NCBI GenBank assembly: GCA_037969195.1
Contig: JBBKWZ010000262.1
Span: 1 to 6,759 of the forward strand
Length of the DNA: 6,759 nucleotides
Direction: 5' to 3'
From: JAHEJB01 sp037969195
GTDB taxonomy: Bacteria; Bacteroidota; Rhodothermia; Rhodothermales; Rubricoccaceae
Part shown: positions 6,652-6,759 of the stretch, piece after piece
How the letters are laid out: the number at the start of each line of letters is the position of its first letter
Numbering within the stretch: the first letter of the stretch is position 1
Translations under genes and position numbers: made by a program
Notes under the pieces: model-generated
Told to the model about the DNA's origin: nothing
The model's database searches: none
The model's input: the letters and a program-made list of their open reading frames with translations, nothing else

Positions 6652-6759
6652 ATGGAAACCATCCCCGACCCAGGCCTCACGGATACAGGAACCTCATCAG
6701 AGGGTAAGGCCGACCTTGGCAAACGCTTCGTTGCCGTTCTCATCGACGGCCTGATCGCA
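6652..6759 (+). CDS. RDD-family membrane protein, N-terminal fragment
   Basis: An ATG at 6652 opens a frame that runs off the window end after 36 codons. The first 22 residues are polar and Pro/Thr/Ser/Asp-rich (METIPDPGLTDTGTSSEGKA), followed by LGKRFVAVLIDGLIA. That is the opening of the RDD domain, with its first conserved Arg (R25) and the Asp that starts the first membrane helix (D32, in LIDGLI). RDD proteins are small multi-helix inner-membrane proteins; some are linked to ion or proton exchange, but most have no assigned substrate. No in-frame start lies close upstream and no strong ribosome site is seen. The fragment is short, so the family call depends on about 13 residues. Confidence 0.72.
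   Translation, partial: METIPDPGLTDTGTSSEGKADLGKRFVAVLIDGLIA

Noticed and set aside
1..6759. Mobile elements, CRISPR arrays, tRNA or rRNA genes, attachment sites
   Set aside because: No transposase or integrase frame, no regularly spaced repeat, no cloverleaf-like segment and no flanking repeats were seen; the gaps are too short to hide them.

Overview
The window is one strand-consistent, tightly packed block of genes. It looks like a high-GC (roughly 58-60% by eye, not counted) Bacteroidota-type chromosome, most plausibly the Rhodothermota/Rhodothermales branch (Salinibacter/Rhodothermus relatives). The taxonomic call rests on the BatA-B-C-D-E gene order, the style of the type II thymidine kinase, and the absence of clear Shine-Dalgarno sequences before the starts. 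It is an inference from gene content and cannot be settled without a search.

Layout: (1) 2-919, the 3' part of batA, whose N-terminus lies before the window; (2) 919-1932 batB; (3) 1980-2651, an additional TPR lipoprotein; (4) 2648-3280, a batC-type protein with a TPR unit, a Gln/Glu/Asp-rich linker and a conserved C-terminal segment; (5) 3290-5107 batD; (6) 5111-5851 batE; (7) 5878-6534 tdk, thymidine kinase; (8) a 117-base gap with an unusual G-rich/C-rich inverted-repeat arrangement; (9) 6652 to the window end, the first 36 codons of an RDD-family membrane protein. Genes 1-6 overlap by 1-4 bases or lie 3-47 bases apart, which points to one polycistronic unit. tdk follows 26 bases after batE and may be read through from it.

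How they work together: BatA and BatB are membrane-anchored von Willebrand factor A (VWA) proteins with intact metal-binding MIDAS motifs. The two TPR proteins and BatE supply protein-interaction surfaces. BatD is a large single-anchor envelope protein, and BatE adds a C-terminal SH3-like domain. Positive-inside reasoning places the VWA, TPR, BatD N-terminal and SH3 domains on the periplasmic side, so the set looks like a multi-protein envelope complex. Relatives are usually encoded next to a MoxR AAA+ ATPase and a DUF58 protein, expected just upstream of this window but not visible here. The name (Bacteroides aerotolerance) comes from an oxygen-tolerance phenotype; the molecular role remains unclear.

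I see no mobile element, CRISPR array, RNA gene or phage remnant. The window is mostly an ordinary core-genome operon. The points deserving a second look are the extra TPR lipoprotein, the extreme composition of the BatC linker, the structured tdk-RDD gap, and what follows the RDD gene.
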